From assembly GCA_036258175.1 (NCBI GenBank), contig DATAEE010000273.1:16763-80762 (forward strand): DNA of 64,000 nt, written 5' to 3'. The position numbers were made by a program, and so were the translations under genes. This DNA comes from DATAEE01 sp036258175 (GTDB taxonomy: Bacteria; Acidobacteriota; Vicinamibacteria; Vicinamibacterales; 2-12-FULL-66-21). The notes below the pieces were generated by a model that made no database searches, was not told where the DNA came from, and saw nothing but the letters and a program-made list of their open reading frames with translations. Of the stretch, positions 1-7,436 are shown in pieces; position 1 is the stretch's first letter; the number at the start of each line of letters is the position of its first letter.

Positions 1-308
1 GGACGGAGCTTGCCGCGCTTCGTCGCTTCGCGAATCGCGTTCTGGACCTGCTCCCTCATCCAGATTTGATTCGCACCGACAGGCACCCGAACCTCGAACG
101 TCGGCATCCCGGTGTCCTGGCAAATCGGGCCTTCACACGACGCAGCCTGGTCGATGTTCTGCGCGATGATCGATAACGCCTGCGCCGACCGGGTGCCGTC
201 GGGTTCGGTCTCCATGGCCGCGCGCATCGCGGCACGGACGTCAGGCGGCAAATCGGTCGCGGTTCGCGTGATGAGCGTGACCAGGCTGTCGAAAAACGCT
301 GGTAACAT
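1..308 (-). CDS. Class I (iron-sulfur) fumarate hydratase, N-terminal part, cut by window edge
   Basis: Reads from an ATG at 308 down to base 1 with no stop, giving about 102 residues. The signature 'CEGPICQDTGMPTFEV' near residue 60 is that of the alpha domain of class I fumarases and tartrate dehydratases, whose conserved cysteine ligates the 4Fe-4S cluster. The family interconverts fumarate and malate in the TCA cycle; fumarase versus tartrate dehydratase cannot be settled from this fragment. Its start codon lies only 3 bases from the first possible start of the divergent lyase gene at 312, so the two genes must have overlapping promoters or leaderless messages. Confidence 0.85.
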   Translation of the reverse strand, partial: MLPAFFDSLVTLITRTATDLPPDVRAAMRAAMETEPDGTRSAQALSIIAQNIDQAASCEGPICQDTGMPTFEVRVPVGANQIWMREQVQNAIREATKRGKLR

Positions 309-311
309 GGG

Positions 312-1784
312 ATGAGTTTACTACCCATGCGCCACCGCATCGAGCGCGATCCGCTCGGAGAGTCGCGCGTTCCCGCTGAGGCGTACTACGGCGCGCAGAC
401 GGCGCGCGCCGTGAAGAACTTCCCCATCAGCGGACTCCGCGCGCCCGACGAGCTCATCGTCGCGACCGTCCTCGTGAAGAAGGCAGCAGCAGAAGCGAAC
501 ATGTCGCTCCGCCGCCTGCCCCGTGACGTTGGCAACGCGATCGTCCAGGCGGCCGACGAGATTCTCTCCGGGCGGTACCGCGATCAGTTCGTGGTCGACG
601 TCTACCAGGCGGGCGCCGGAACGTCGTGCAACATGAACGTGAACGAAGTGATTGCGAACCGCGCATCGGAGATCCTGGGCGGCGCGCGGGGCGAGTACGA
701 CCGCGTCCATCCGAACGACCACGTCAACATGAGCCAGTCGACGAACGACGTGTTCCCGACGGCGACGCGGCTGTCGCTTCTGGTGACGACGCCGGGCCTT
801 GTGGAGGCCGCGCGGCGGCTTGCCGATGCGTTCGAGCAGAAAGCGCGCACGTTCGCGCGGGTCCTGAAGACCGGACGTACGCACTTGCAGGATGCCGTTC
901 CAATGACGCTCGGTCAGGAGTTTGGTGGCTACGCCACCTGCCTGCGCGTCGCGGCCGACGGCGTGGAGCAGGCGGCACGGCCGCTCGAGGAGTTGAATCT
1001 GGGCGCGACCGCAGTTGGCACCGGCCTCAACGCCGGCGACGACTATGTGGCGCGTGCTATCAAAAAACTTCGCGAGTACAGCGGGCTCCGCCTTCGCCCC
1101 GCCGAGAATCGCTTCAGGGTGACCCAGAGCATGGGCGACGTCCTTGGCTGGTCCGGCGCGGTGCGCCGCCTTGCGATCGAAACGGGCAAAATCGCCTCGG
1201 ATCTCCGGCTGTTGAGCATGGGCCCGCGCGCCGGACTGTCGGAGATCACGCTGCCGCCGGTTCAACCTGGCTCGTCCATCATGCCTGGGAAGGTCAACCC
1301 CTCAGTGCCGGAGATGGTGAATCAGGTCTGCTATCAAGTGCGCGGATGCGACGCGACGATCGAAGCCGCCACTGACGCCGGTCAGCTCGAGCTCAACGTG
1401 ATGATGCCGGTGATCGCGTGGAACGCGCTGCACGCTGTGAAGATCCTCACCAATGCGACGACCGTGCTGCGCCTGAAAACCGTGCAGGGCATCCGCGCCG
1501 ACGTCAAGCGCGCGCGCGAACTGCTCGATCGCAGCACCGCGGTCGCAACGGCGCTGAGCCCGTACATCGGCTACGCGGCGACCGCGGAAATCGCGAAAGC
1601 GTCGGTCGCGAGCGGAAAACCAATTCGCGATCTCGTGCTCGAGCGCGAGCTCCTTCCCGCTGCGGATCTCGACCGCATTCTCTCGGTGGAAGCGATGACA
1701 ACGCCGGGAGTCGTGGGGGCGCGGGCAGCCCACTCGAGGAAACCGAGGAAGGCCCGCAGGAATCCCAGGAGGAGATCGCGGTAG
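312..1784 (+). CDS. aspA: Aspartate ammonia-lyase (aspartase; class II fumarase superfamily)
   Basis: A 490-residue member of the aspartase/fumarase superfamily. The superfamily signature 'GSSIMPGKVNP' is present near residue 318. The residues that follow ('VPEMVNQVCYQVRG', 'AGQLELNVMMPVIAWN', 'VLERELL') resemble aspartase (aspartate to fumarate plus ammonia) more than FumC, although FumC cannot be fully excluded. An ATG at 327 ('MRHRIERDPLG') matches the usual family N-terminus better than the ATG at 312; neither has a clear Shine-Dalgarno, and I keep the longer form. The C-terminus is a basic Arg/Lys-rich tail. It diverges from a class I fumarase, so the region handles fumarate. Its TAG shares one base with the GTG of the next gene. 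Confidence 0.82.
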   Translation: MSLLPMRHRIERDPLGESRVPAEAYYGAQTARAVKNFPISGLRAPDELIVATVLVKKAAAEANMSLRRLPRDVGNAIVQAADEILSGRYRDQFVVDVYQAGAGTSCNMNVNEVIANRASEILGGARGEYDRVHPNDHVNMSQSTNDVFPTATRLSLLVTTPGLVEAARRLADAFEQKARTFARVLKTGRTHLQDAVPMTLGQEFGGYATCLRVAADGVEQAARPLEELNLGATAVGTGLNAGDDYVARAIKKLREYSGLRLRPAENRFRVTQSMGDVLGWSGAVRRLAIETGKIASDLRLLSMGPRAGLSEITLPPVQPGSSIMPGKVNPSVPEMVNQVCYQVRGCDATIEAATDAGQLELNVMMPVIAWNALHAVKILTNATTVLRLKTVQGIRADVKRARELLDRSTAVATALSPYIGYAATAEIAKASVASGKPIRDLVLERELLPAADLDRILSVEAMTTPGVVGARAAHSRKPRKARRNPRRRSR

Positions 1785-2452
1785 TGAAGAGTGTTCTCGC
1801 CGCGTCGCTCGCGCTTTTGACCGTTGCTGCTCCCATCGCGACGTGGGGACAAGATCGTCGCGCGAGTTCGGGGCAAGCGCATGGTCGGCTGTTTCCGCCG
1901 CAGGACCTCGGCCTGCTCGAAGGCCCGGACCGCGACGCGTGGCAGAAGCCGGAGGAGGTGATGGATGCGCTCGGCATCGCCGACGGCGCGACCGTCGCCG
2001 ACCTCGGTGCCGGCGGCGGCTGGTTCACGATCCGGCTGGCGCGCCGGGTGGGGCCGAACGGGATCGTCTATGCGGAAGATGTCCAGCCGGAGATGATCGA
2101 AGCGATCACACGGCGCGTCGAACGCGAAGGATTGACGAACGTCAAGCCGGTGCTCGGCGCGCCCACGAACCCGCGCCTTCCAGAGACCGCACTGGATGCC
2201 GTGCTGATCGTCGGTGTCTACAACGAGATGGAGGATCCTGTCGCGCTCCTCAAGAACGTTGCGGCCGCCCTGAAGCCGCGTGGACGCCTCGGCATCGTCG
2301 ACTTCACACAGGAAGGATTCGGGCCGGGGCCGCCGATGGAGGAACGGGTCAAACCCGAGCGAATCGTCACCGAGGCGCAGGCGGCGGGTCTGAAGCTCAT
2401 CGCACAGGAAGACTTTCTGCGCTATCAGTACCTCCTCGTCTTTGCCAGATGA
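1784..2452 (+). CDS. Exported class I SAM-dependent methyltransferase
   Basis: A 222-residue protein starting at GTG 1784, supported by AGGAGGA at 1767-1773. The first 23 or so residues look like a signal peptide (basic start, hydrophobic run, ending near 'ATWGQ'). The mature part carries the SAM-binding motif I 'VADLGAGGGWFT' and a UbiE/Methyltransf_11-like fold, with motif IV around 'LDAVLIVGVYNEMED' and a 'LKPRGRLGIVDF' strand. Substrate is unknown. A SAM-dependent enzyme with an export signal is unusual because SAM is cytoplasmic, yet this arrangement recurs in several environmental phyla. It overlaps aspA by one base and ispA by four (ATGA), so the three are probably translationally coupled. 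Confidence 0.8.
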   Translation: MKSVLAASLALLTVAAPIATWGQDRRASSGQAHGRLFPPQDLGLLEGPDRDAWQKPEEVMDALGIADGATVADLGAGGGWFTIRLARRVGPNGIVYAEDVQPEMIEAITRRVEREGLTNVKPVLGAPTNPRLPETALDAVLIVGVYNEMEDPVALLKNVAAALKPRGRLGIVDFTQEGFGPGPPMEERVKPERIVTEAQAAGLKLIAQEDFLRYQYLLVFAR

Positions 2453-3327
2453 CATCTCCGCGGCTGCCCCAGTCGCTCGTGGCGCAGCAGGCGCGCGTCA
2501 CGACCGCCATCGGTCGCCTCCTGCCGTCGGAAGGCCTGGAACCGCGCACCGTGCACGGCGCCATGCGTTACACCGCGCTGGCGCCGTCGAAGCGTGTCCG
2601 CGCCGCCGTCACCGTTCTGGCCGCCGAGTTATGTGGCCGTGCGAACGACGGCACCATCGCGGTCGCAGCTTCCATCGAGCTCGTCCACTCGGCATCGCTC
2701 ATCCTCGATGACCTGCCCTCAATGGACAACGCCCCGCTCCGGCGGGGCAAGCCTGCCTGTCACGTCGCATTCGGCGAGGCTGTTGCCGTTCTGGCGGCGT
2801 TTGGCCTGCTGAATCTGGCCTTCTCGACCGTGGCTCGTGGCCTGGACCCCGTGCTGGCCGCACGCGTCGCCACGCTGATCGCCGACGCGATCGGCTCGGA
2901 CGGCCTGATCGCCGGACAAGCGGAGGATCTCGCCGCGACTGAACGGGAGATTTCGTTCGAAACGCTCGAACGAATCCATCGCCGGAAAACGGGCGCACTG
3001 TTCAGCGCGGCTGCGGTCGCAGGCGCGTTGACGGCTGGGGCGCCGCCGTCGCAGATCGCCGCGCTGGAGGCCTACGCAAAGAACCTCGGCCTCGCTTTCC
3101 AGATCGTGGACGATCTACTCGACGTGGAAGGCGATCCAGCCGAGACGGGCAAAGCGACCCGGACGGATCTCAAGAAAACGACGTTCGTCTCGTTCAGCGG
3201 CGTCGACGGCGCGCGTCAGCTTGCCGGCGAGTTGTGCGCCACGGCCGATGCCGCTCTGGCGCCGTTCGGCGCCCGAGCCGAACCACTCCGCCAGCTTTCG
3301 GCCTTCGTTGCCGCGCGACGCGGCTGA
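2449..3327 (+). CDS. ispA: Polyprenyl (farnesyl/geranylgeranyl) diphosphate synthase
   Basis: A 292-residue trans-prenyltransferase that condenses IPP with allylic diphosphates. The first Asp-rich motif is 'DDLPSMDN' (DDxxxxD, the bacterial type) and the second is 'FQIVDDLLD'; the 'RRKTGALF' motif is also present. The usual N-terminal 'GGKRxRP' is here 'PSKRVRA', keeping Lys and Arg but losing the glycines and proline. The start ATG overlaps the methyltransferase TGA (ATGA at 2449-2452). Product chain length cannot be read from the sequence. It may supply prenyl diphosphate to the UbiA-type protein at 60907 and to undecaprenyl metabolism. Confidence 0.88.
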   Translation: MTSPRLPQSLVAQQARVTTAIGRLLPSEGLEPRTVHGAMRYTALAPSKRVRAAVTVLAAELCGRANDGTIAVAASIELVHSASLILDDLPSMDNAPLRRGKPACHVAFGEAVAVLAAFGLLNLAFSTVARGLDPVLAARVATLIADAIGSDGLIAGQAEDLAATEREISFETLERIHRRKTGALFSAAAVAGALTAGAPPSQIAALEAYAKNLGLAFQIVDDLLDVEGDPAETGKATRTDLKKTTFVSFSGVDGARQLAGELCATADAALAPFGARAEPLRQLSAFVAARRG

Positions 3328-3333
3328 CCGGCG

Positions 3334-5229
3334 ATGAGTCCCGAGCAACTCCCGGTCGATGAGCTGCGCGAAAAACTCAAGGATCTCGGCTACCTGCGCA
3401 CTGGCGTCGATCGTTTCGTGCTCGCACCCGCCCGGCAGGAGCGGTCGCCGGCGCGGATAGCACTCGGCGCGGGCGCGAGGGTCGGGCTGCTCGCGGGGGC
3501 GCTGCTGGGACCGGCGGCCGCAATCGGGATCGCCGCACGCCTGCCGCAGCTTGTCACAGGAACTCGCGATGCCATCGTCGTCGCAATCTATCTCGCGTTG
3601 CTGTTCACGCTGGCGGGCGCCGCGATTACCCTTGCGACCGCATTTCTGGCGCGCGGAGCCGTTCGCTTGAGTGGGAAGTCCGGCGCACGCGTCGCCCGCC
3701 TGGCGCCGGCCGTGGCAGGCGGTGCCGTCACGGCCGCCTGCCTCGCGTACCTGGCGCTTTGGTGGGGGGCCATCAATCCCGGCCCTGCATGGAGCGCGCC
3801 CGTGTGGACTTCCCTGGCTCTGGCCGCCGCGGTCTCGATCAGCCTCGTCATCGGTCATGCGGTCGCGGTCACTGTCGGCGCCTTGCTGGCCCGCGATTCT
3901 CCGGCGCTGCTCGTGAAACCGTCGACCGGCCGCCGCCGCATCGCGTTCGCCCTCCGCGTCGTCGCGTTTGCGGCCGCCGCGGCCCTTCTCGTGGCGACCG
4001 TGCGCCCCGCGGACACGTCCGAACTCACGCCGGCATTCGCTGTAATCCCAACCGGTCAGCGCGTCATCGTGATCGGCATCGACGGCTTCGATCCCGCTCT
4101 CGTCGGCCTCTCCGATCTCCTGCCCGATCCGACGAAGCCGACGGCCATCGCCTCCGTGCCGAGTGCGGCGGATTCCGACCCTGCGCGCGTCTGGACGACG
4201 ATCGCGACCGGAATGCCGCCCGCCTCGCACGGGATCACCGCGCTGGAGCTGCGGCGCGTTGCGGGATTAGAAGGTGCCGTCGCGCCTGAAGGATCGCCCA
4301 CCGCCCGCGCGATCACCGCGACAACCGGGTTGCTCCGCCTCGGAAGGCCGGCAATTGCGAGCGGCACGCAGCGCAAGCTGAAAACGTTCTGGGAGGTCGC
4401 AGCCGAGAAAGGTCTCTCCACCGCTGTCGTGAACTGGTGGGCGACCTGGCCTGCGTCGGGACCGAGCACAGTCCTGAGCGACCGCGCGTTGCTGCGGCTC
4501 GAGCGCACCGGCCCGCTCGACGCGGAAATCTGGCCACCGCAGCTGTACGACAGGCTGCGTTCCGAGTGGCCGAGACTGTCCGAAGAGGCGCGCCGCCTCG
4601 CTGAGAAGGCGTTTGAAGGAATCGAACCTGCTGCGCTTCGCTCAGTGCTGATCCGTTCCGCTACCTTCGACGCCATCGTCGTTCTACTCGCCATGCATCC
4701 GGCGATAGAGGCAAACGATCTGCTGGCCCTCTACCTTCCTGGACTCGACATCGCCCAGCATTCGCTCGCGACGGCGGAATCGACACCAACCGGCTCGGCG
4801 CTCGCGGCCCGCACGACCGGCATTCGGACGTACTACGCCTTCTTGAGCCGCCTGACCCGGCAGATCGCAGGGGGCGTCGAGCGAGATCGAGCGTTGTTCA
4901 TCGTGATCACGCACCCCGGACGTGTATCCTCGGCATCGGTTGGCGGTATCGCCCTCAACGGATCGATTGCGAGCGCATCGAGCGGCCAGACGGCCGCCGC
5001 GTTCGTCGACGTCGCGCCGACCATCCTGTTCGCGCTCGGGCTGCCCTCCGCCGCGGATCTCTCTGGAGCGCCCCTGACGACGATGTTTGGCGAGCAGTTC
5101 GCCAGACGACACCCTGTTCGCGTCGTTGAAACGTACGGGCGGCGCGCTGCCGAAAGGGCTGTGCGTGGCGGCCAGCCACTCGATCAGGAAATGCTGGATC
5201 GGCTCCGGAGTCTCGGGTACGTCCGCTAG
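3334..5229 (+). CDS. Membrane-anchored alkaline-phosphatase-superfamily phosphodiesterase
   Basis: A 631-residue protein with two parts. Residues about 40-230 hold several hydrophobic segments (multi-pass membrane domain). From about residue 245 a type I phosphodiesterase / nucleotide pyrophosphatase domain begins with the metal-binding 'VIGIDGFDP' (D250) and a probable nucleophilic Thr in 'VWTTIATGMPPASHG' (T288/T289). Later metal-binding segments appear as 'LYLPGLDIAQHS'. The protein starts with 'LREKLKDLGYL' and ends with 'LDRLRSLGYV', so the same short motif sits at both termini. Substrate unknown. Its start is 6 bases after ispA, and its stop overlaps the convergent bioY stop. Confidence 0.8.
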   Translation: MSPEQLPVDELREKLKDLGYLRTGVDRFVLAPARQERSPARIALGAGARVGLLAGALLGPAAAIGIAARLPQLVTGTRDAIVVAIYLALLFTLAGAAITLATAFLARGAVRLSGKSGARVARLAPAVAGGAVTAACLAYLALWWGAINPGPAWSAPVWTSLALAAAVSISLVIGHAVAVTVGALLARDSPALLVKPSTGRRRIAFALRVVAFAAAAALLVATVRPADTSELTPAFAVIPTGQRVIVIGIDGFDPALVGLSDLLPDPTKPTAIASVPSAADSDPARVWTTIATGMPPASHGITALELRRVAGLEGAVAPEGSPTARAITATTGLLRLGRPAIASGTQRKLKTFWEVAAEKGLSTAVVNWWATWPASGPSTVLSDRALLRLERTGPLDAEIWPPQLYDRLRSEWPRLSEEARRLAEKAFEGIEPAALRSVLIRSATFDAIVVLLAMHPAIEANDLLALYLPGLDIAQHSLATAESTPTGSALAARTTGIRTYYAFLSRLTRQIAGGVERDRALFIVITHPGRVSSASVGGIALNGSIASASSGQTAAAFVDVAPTILFALGLPSAADLSGAPLTTMFGEQFARRHPVRVVETYGRRAAERAVRGGQPLDQEMLDRLRSLGYVR

Positions 5230-5849
5230 GGCCCGCCTTCGCGGCAAACCTGCGAGCCGCTTCGGCGCGGTCCCACGATTCTCCACGCCGCCGGCAGCAC
5301 CGCGCCAGCGATGAAGACCTTCAGAATATCCGCGGGAAGGAATGGCGCGAGGCCGGTCGAAATCGCGCCACTGACACCAAGAGGCGTCACGACCGACAGC
5401 CACGTCACACCGAAAAGGAAAATCACGGCGAGCCCGGCCGCCATCGCGAGAACAGACGTCAGATATCGGCGATCGAGACCGCGCTCAGCCAAGGCGCCTG
5501 CGACGAACGCGGCGAGCGGAAACGCCATCAGGTACCCACCGGTCGGTCCGATCAGTCGTGCGGCGCCCTGCGGCAGAATGGGAGAAGCCGCGAACACGGG
5601 CAGGCCGGCCAGGCCTGCAAGAATGTAGAGAACCTGGCTCGCAAGGCCCAGACGCGATCCGAGCGCGGCGCCGCCGATAAGCACGACCATCGGCTGCAGG
5701 GTGAACGGCACGGCCGTGAACGGAAGGGGCACGCTGACCTGTGCGGCAGCGGCGGTGAGCGCCGTCACGAAAAGCATGCAGGCGTAGCGAATCGCCGCGG
5801 CGTGATCGGCACGCGACGTGAGGGTCCAGACCAGCGTCCCGGCGTTCAT
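5226..5849 (-). CDS. bioY: BioY, biotin ECF-transporter substrate-binding component
   Basis: A 207-residue, very hydrophobic protein with about six membrane helices and the BioY hallmarks 'VPFTLQP' and 'GPTGGYLMAFPLAAFVAG'. BioY binds biotin in the membrane as the S-component of an energy-coupling-factor transporter. The EcfA/EcfT partners are not in this window, so it would use a shared module elsewhere or act alone. The ATG at 5849 gives the expected N-terminus; an upstream in-frame extension to 6020 would run into thiD and is not credible. It diverges from thiD with 18 bases between start codons, linking two vitamin genes back to back. Confidence 0.9.
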   Translation of the reverse strand: MNAGTLVWTLTSRADHAAAIRYACMLFVTALTAAAAQVSVPLPFTAVPFTLQPMVVLIGGAALGSRLGLASQVLYILAGLAGLPVFAASPILPQGAARLIGPTGGYLMAFPLAAFVAGALAERGLDRRYLTSVLAMAAGLAVIFLFGVTWLSVVTPLGVSGAISTGLAPFLPADILKVFIAGAVLPAAWRIVGPRRSGSQVCREGGP

Positions 5850-5867
5850 GACGCATGATCTTAACGT

Positions 5868-6641
5868 ATGAAAACCGCACTGACAATCGCCGGCAGCGAC
5901 TCGGGCGGCGGCGCCGGCATTCAAGCGGACCTGAAGACCTTCACCGCGCACGGGGTGTTCGGCCTGTCGGCGGTAACCGCCGTTACCGCCCAGAACACGC
6001 TTGGCGTGGCCGCCTGGCAAGCGATCCCGGCCGACCTCGTCACCGCGCAGATCGAAGCGGTCGCCGGCGACATCGGAGTGGACGGCGTCAAGACGGGCAT
6101 GCTCGCAACCGCTGCGATCGTCGAAGCGGTCGCTGCAACGATCGTGAGCCTGGATCTACCTCGGGTCGTGGTCGATCCGGTGATGATCGCCAAAGGCGGC
6201 GCACGGCTGCTCGACGACGAGGCCGTTGGCGCGATGCGGGCGGAACTGATCCCGCGCGCGTACCTGGTGACGCCGAATGCCGCGGAAGCGGCTGTGCTTG
6301 CGGGGATATCCGTCCGAACGCTGGACGATGCGCGAGAAGCCGCGAAAAGAATCGCGGCGCTCGGTCCGGGCGCCGTGATCGTCAAAGGCGGGCATCTCGC
6401 ATCAGTTGACGCGGTCGACATCTTTTACGACGGGCGGGACTTCGTCGAACTAAGGTCCGAGCGGATCAAGACTCGGCACACGCACGGGACCGGCTGCACG
6501 CTCTCGTCCGCCATCGCCGCCAACCTTGCACTCGGCCTGCCGCTCGTCGACGCCGTCAAGAAGGCAAAGATCTACCTGACCGAGGCCATTCGGCGGGCGC
6601 CGGGACTCGGTCGCGGGCACGGTCCTCTGGGCTTGCCCTGA
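5868..6641 (+). CDS. thiD: Hydroxymethylpyrimidine / phosphomethylpyrimidine kinase
   Basis: A 257-residue ribokinase-fold enzyme that phosphorylates HMP and HMP-P in thiamine synthesis. Diagnostic segments are the N-terminal 'IAGSDSGGGAGIQADLKTF', 'VVDPVMIAKGG', 'TPNAAEA' and the ATP/anion-hole motif 'THGTGCTLSSAIAA' near the C-terminus. The length is normal for single-domain ThiD. The last codons and stop (CCC TGA) form the left end of a palindromic repeat at 6636-6685, so the 3' end may have been set by that element. No thiamine riboswitch is visible in the 18-base gap upstream. Confidence 0.95.
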   Translation: MKTALTIAGSDSGGGAGIQADLKTFTAHGVFGLSAVTAVTAQNTLGVAAWQAIPADLVTAQIEAVAGDIGVDGVKTGMLATAAIVEAVAATIVSLDLPRVVVDPVMIAKGGARLLDDEAVGAMRAELIPRAYLVTPNAAEAAVLAGISVRTLDDAREAAKRIAALGPGAVIVKGGHLASVDAVDIFYDGRDFVELRSERIKTRHTHGTGCTLSSAIAANLALGLPLVDAVKKAKIYLTEAIRRAPGLGRGHGPLGLP

Positions 6642-6685
6642 GCGAGTCCTGCCTGAGCGAAGCGAAGGCGGAACGAGTCGAAGGG
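6636..6685. repeat. Imperfect palindromic intergenic repeat overlapping the thiD stop codon
   Basis: The stretch starts CCCTGAGCGAGTC and ends ACGAGTCGAAGGG, and has an inner hairpin GCCT...AGGC built on GAGCGAAGCGA. It resembles short mobile palindromes (REP/MITE-like) that are common in environmental GC-rich genomes. The thiD TGA lies inside the left arm. No second full copy was found in this window. Confidence 0.55.
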
Positions 6686-6691
6686 TATAAT
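6686..6691 (+). promoter_or_regulatory. Probable -10 box (TATAAT) for moaE, implying a leaderless message
   Basis: A perfect TATAAT lies seven bases before the GTG of moaE at 6699. Transcription normally begins about seven bases after the -10, so the first transcribed base would be close to the G of the GTG. There is no Shine-Dalgarno between box and start. No convincing -35 is seen in the repeat upstream. Confidence 0.5.
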
Positions 6692-6698
6692 TCGTAAA

Positions 6699-7169
6699 GT
6701 GAATCGTTTCGCGATCATAGAGGGACCGCTGAACGCGTCGGCGGTGGCCGAACTCGTGGCGGATCCCGGCTGCGGGGCGGTCGCAACCTTCACAGGCGCC
6801 GTCCGGCACGTGAACCTTGGGCGGCGGGTCGAGCGTCTTGAATATGAGGCGTATGCGCCGCTGGCCGTCCGGACGTTCGAGCGGATCGCGGCGGAAGCCG
6901 CGGAACGGTGGCCGGGAACGGCGCTGGCCGTGCATCATCGGGTGGGGCGCCTGAACATCGGCGAGGCAAGCGTCGTCATCGCCGCCGCCGCGCCGCATCG
7001 TGCCGACGCTTTCGCGGTCTGCCGCTACGCGATCGAGCGCGTCAAACAGATCGCGCCCATCTGGAAGCGGGAGCACTTCGAGGGGGGCGAGGTCTGGATC
7101 GAAGGCGCAACAGCGGATCCGGACGATCTCGGCGCCAGAGGGGACGCGTTACGGCGGGCATGCGCGTGA
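6699..7169 (+). CDS. moaE: Molybdopterin synthase catalytic (large) subunit
   Basis: A 156-residue MoaE. It converts precursor Z (cPMP) to molybdopterin using sulfur from MoaD. Family marks are 'GAVATFTGAVRHVNLGRRVERLEYEAY', 'VHHRVGRLNIGEASVVIAAAAPHR' and the active-site segment 'WKREHFEGGEVWIEG'. Start is GTG at 6699. The 3' end overlaps moaD by 10 bases, so the two subunits are coupled. No other moa/moe genes are nearby. Confidence 0.93.
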   Translation: MNRFAIIEGPLNASAVAELVADPGCGAVATFTGAVRHVNLGRRVERLEYEAYAPLAVRTFERIAAEAAERWPGTALAVHHRVGRLNIGEASVVIAAAAPHRADAFAVCRYAIERVKQIAPIWKREHFEGGEVWIEGATADPDDLGARGDALRRACA

Positions 7170-7420
7170 CCGTGCGGCTCTTTGCCCGGTTGAAGGATGT
7201 CGTCGGCGCCGGCGAGCTCGCCCGTCAGGTGGACCAGGCGGCCCGCGTGGAAACCGTGTGGCGCGATCTCGTCCGCGAGTTCCCGGCGCTTGCGCCGTAT
7301 ACGTCATCCATTTCGGGCGCGGTCAACGCAGAGTATGCGCGCATGGACGCGCCGGTTGCCGATGGAGACGAAGTGGCATTCCTGCCACCGGTCTCCGGCG
7401 GAGGTGGCGCACGCCTTTAG
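7160..7420 (+). CDS. moaD: MoaD-like molybdopterin synthase sulfur-carrier subunit with a C-terminal extension
   Basis: An 86-residue ubiquitin-like protein directly after moaE. 'MRVTVRLFARLKDVVG' and 'VADGDEVAFLPPVSGG' fit MoaD. In the known mechanism the protein must end in Gly-Gly, whose terminal carboxylate is adenylated by MoeB and converted to a thiocarboxylate. Here the reading frame continues after 'PPVSGG' with Gly-Gly-Ala-Arg-Leu before TAG. Those extra codons and the stop belong to a perfect palindrome (7408-7427). Either the tail is removed by a protease, or this copy is impaired, or it works with internal glycines. Confidence 0.88.
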   Translation: MRVTVRLFARLKDVVGAGELARQVDQAARVETVWRDLVREFPALAPYTSSISGAVNAEYARMDAPVADGDEVAFLPPVSGGGGARL

Positions 7421-7427
7421 GCGTGCG
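7408..7427. repeat. Perfect 8-bp hairpin with the moaD stop codon at its loop
   Basis: CGCACGCC (7408-7415), loop TTTA, GGCGTGCG (7420-7427). TAG of moaD spans the loop and right arm (7418-7420). It has the same plan as the hairpin at 23063-23080 read in reverse (GYRGCGCA..CC, TTTA, GG..TGC), so the two look like one family of short palindromes. There is no T-run, so it is not a classic terminator. prfA begins 9 bases downstream. Confidence 0.7.
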
Positions 7428-7436
7428 AACGAAACA

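Noticed and set aside
5850..5867. Thiamine or biotin riboswitch/operator between bioY and thiD
   Set aside because: Eighteen bases are too few for a TPP riboswitch and no BirA-like inverted repeat is visible.
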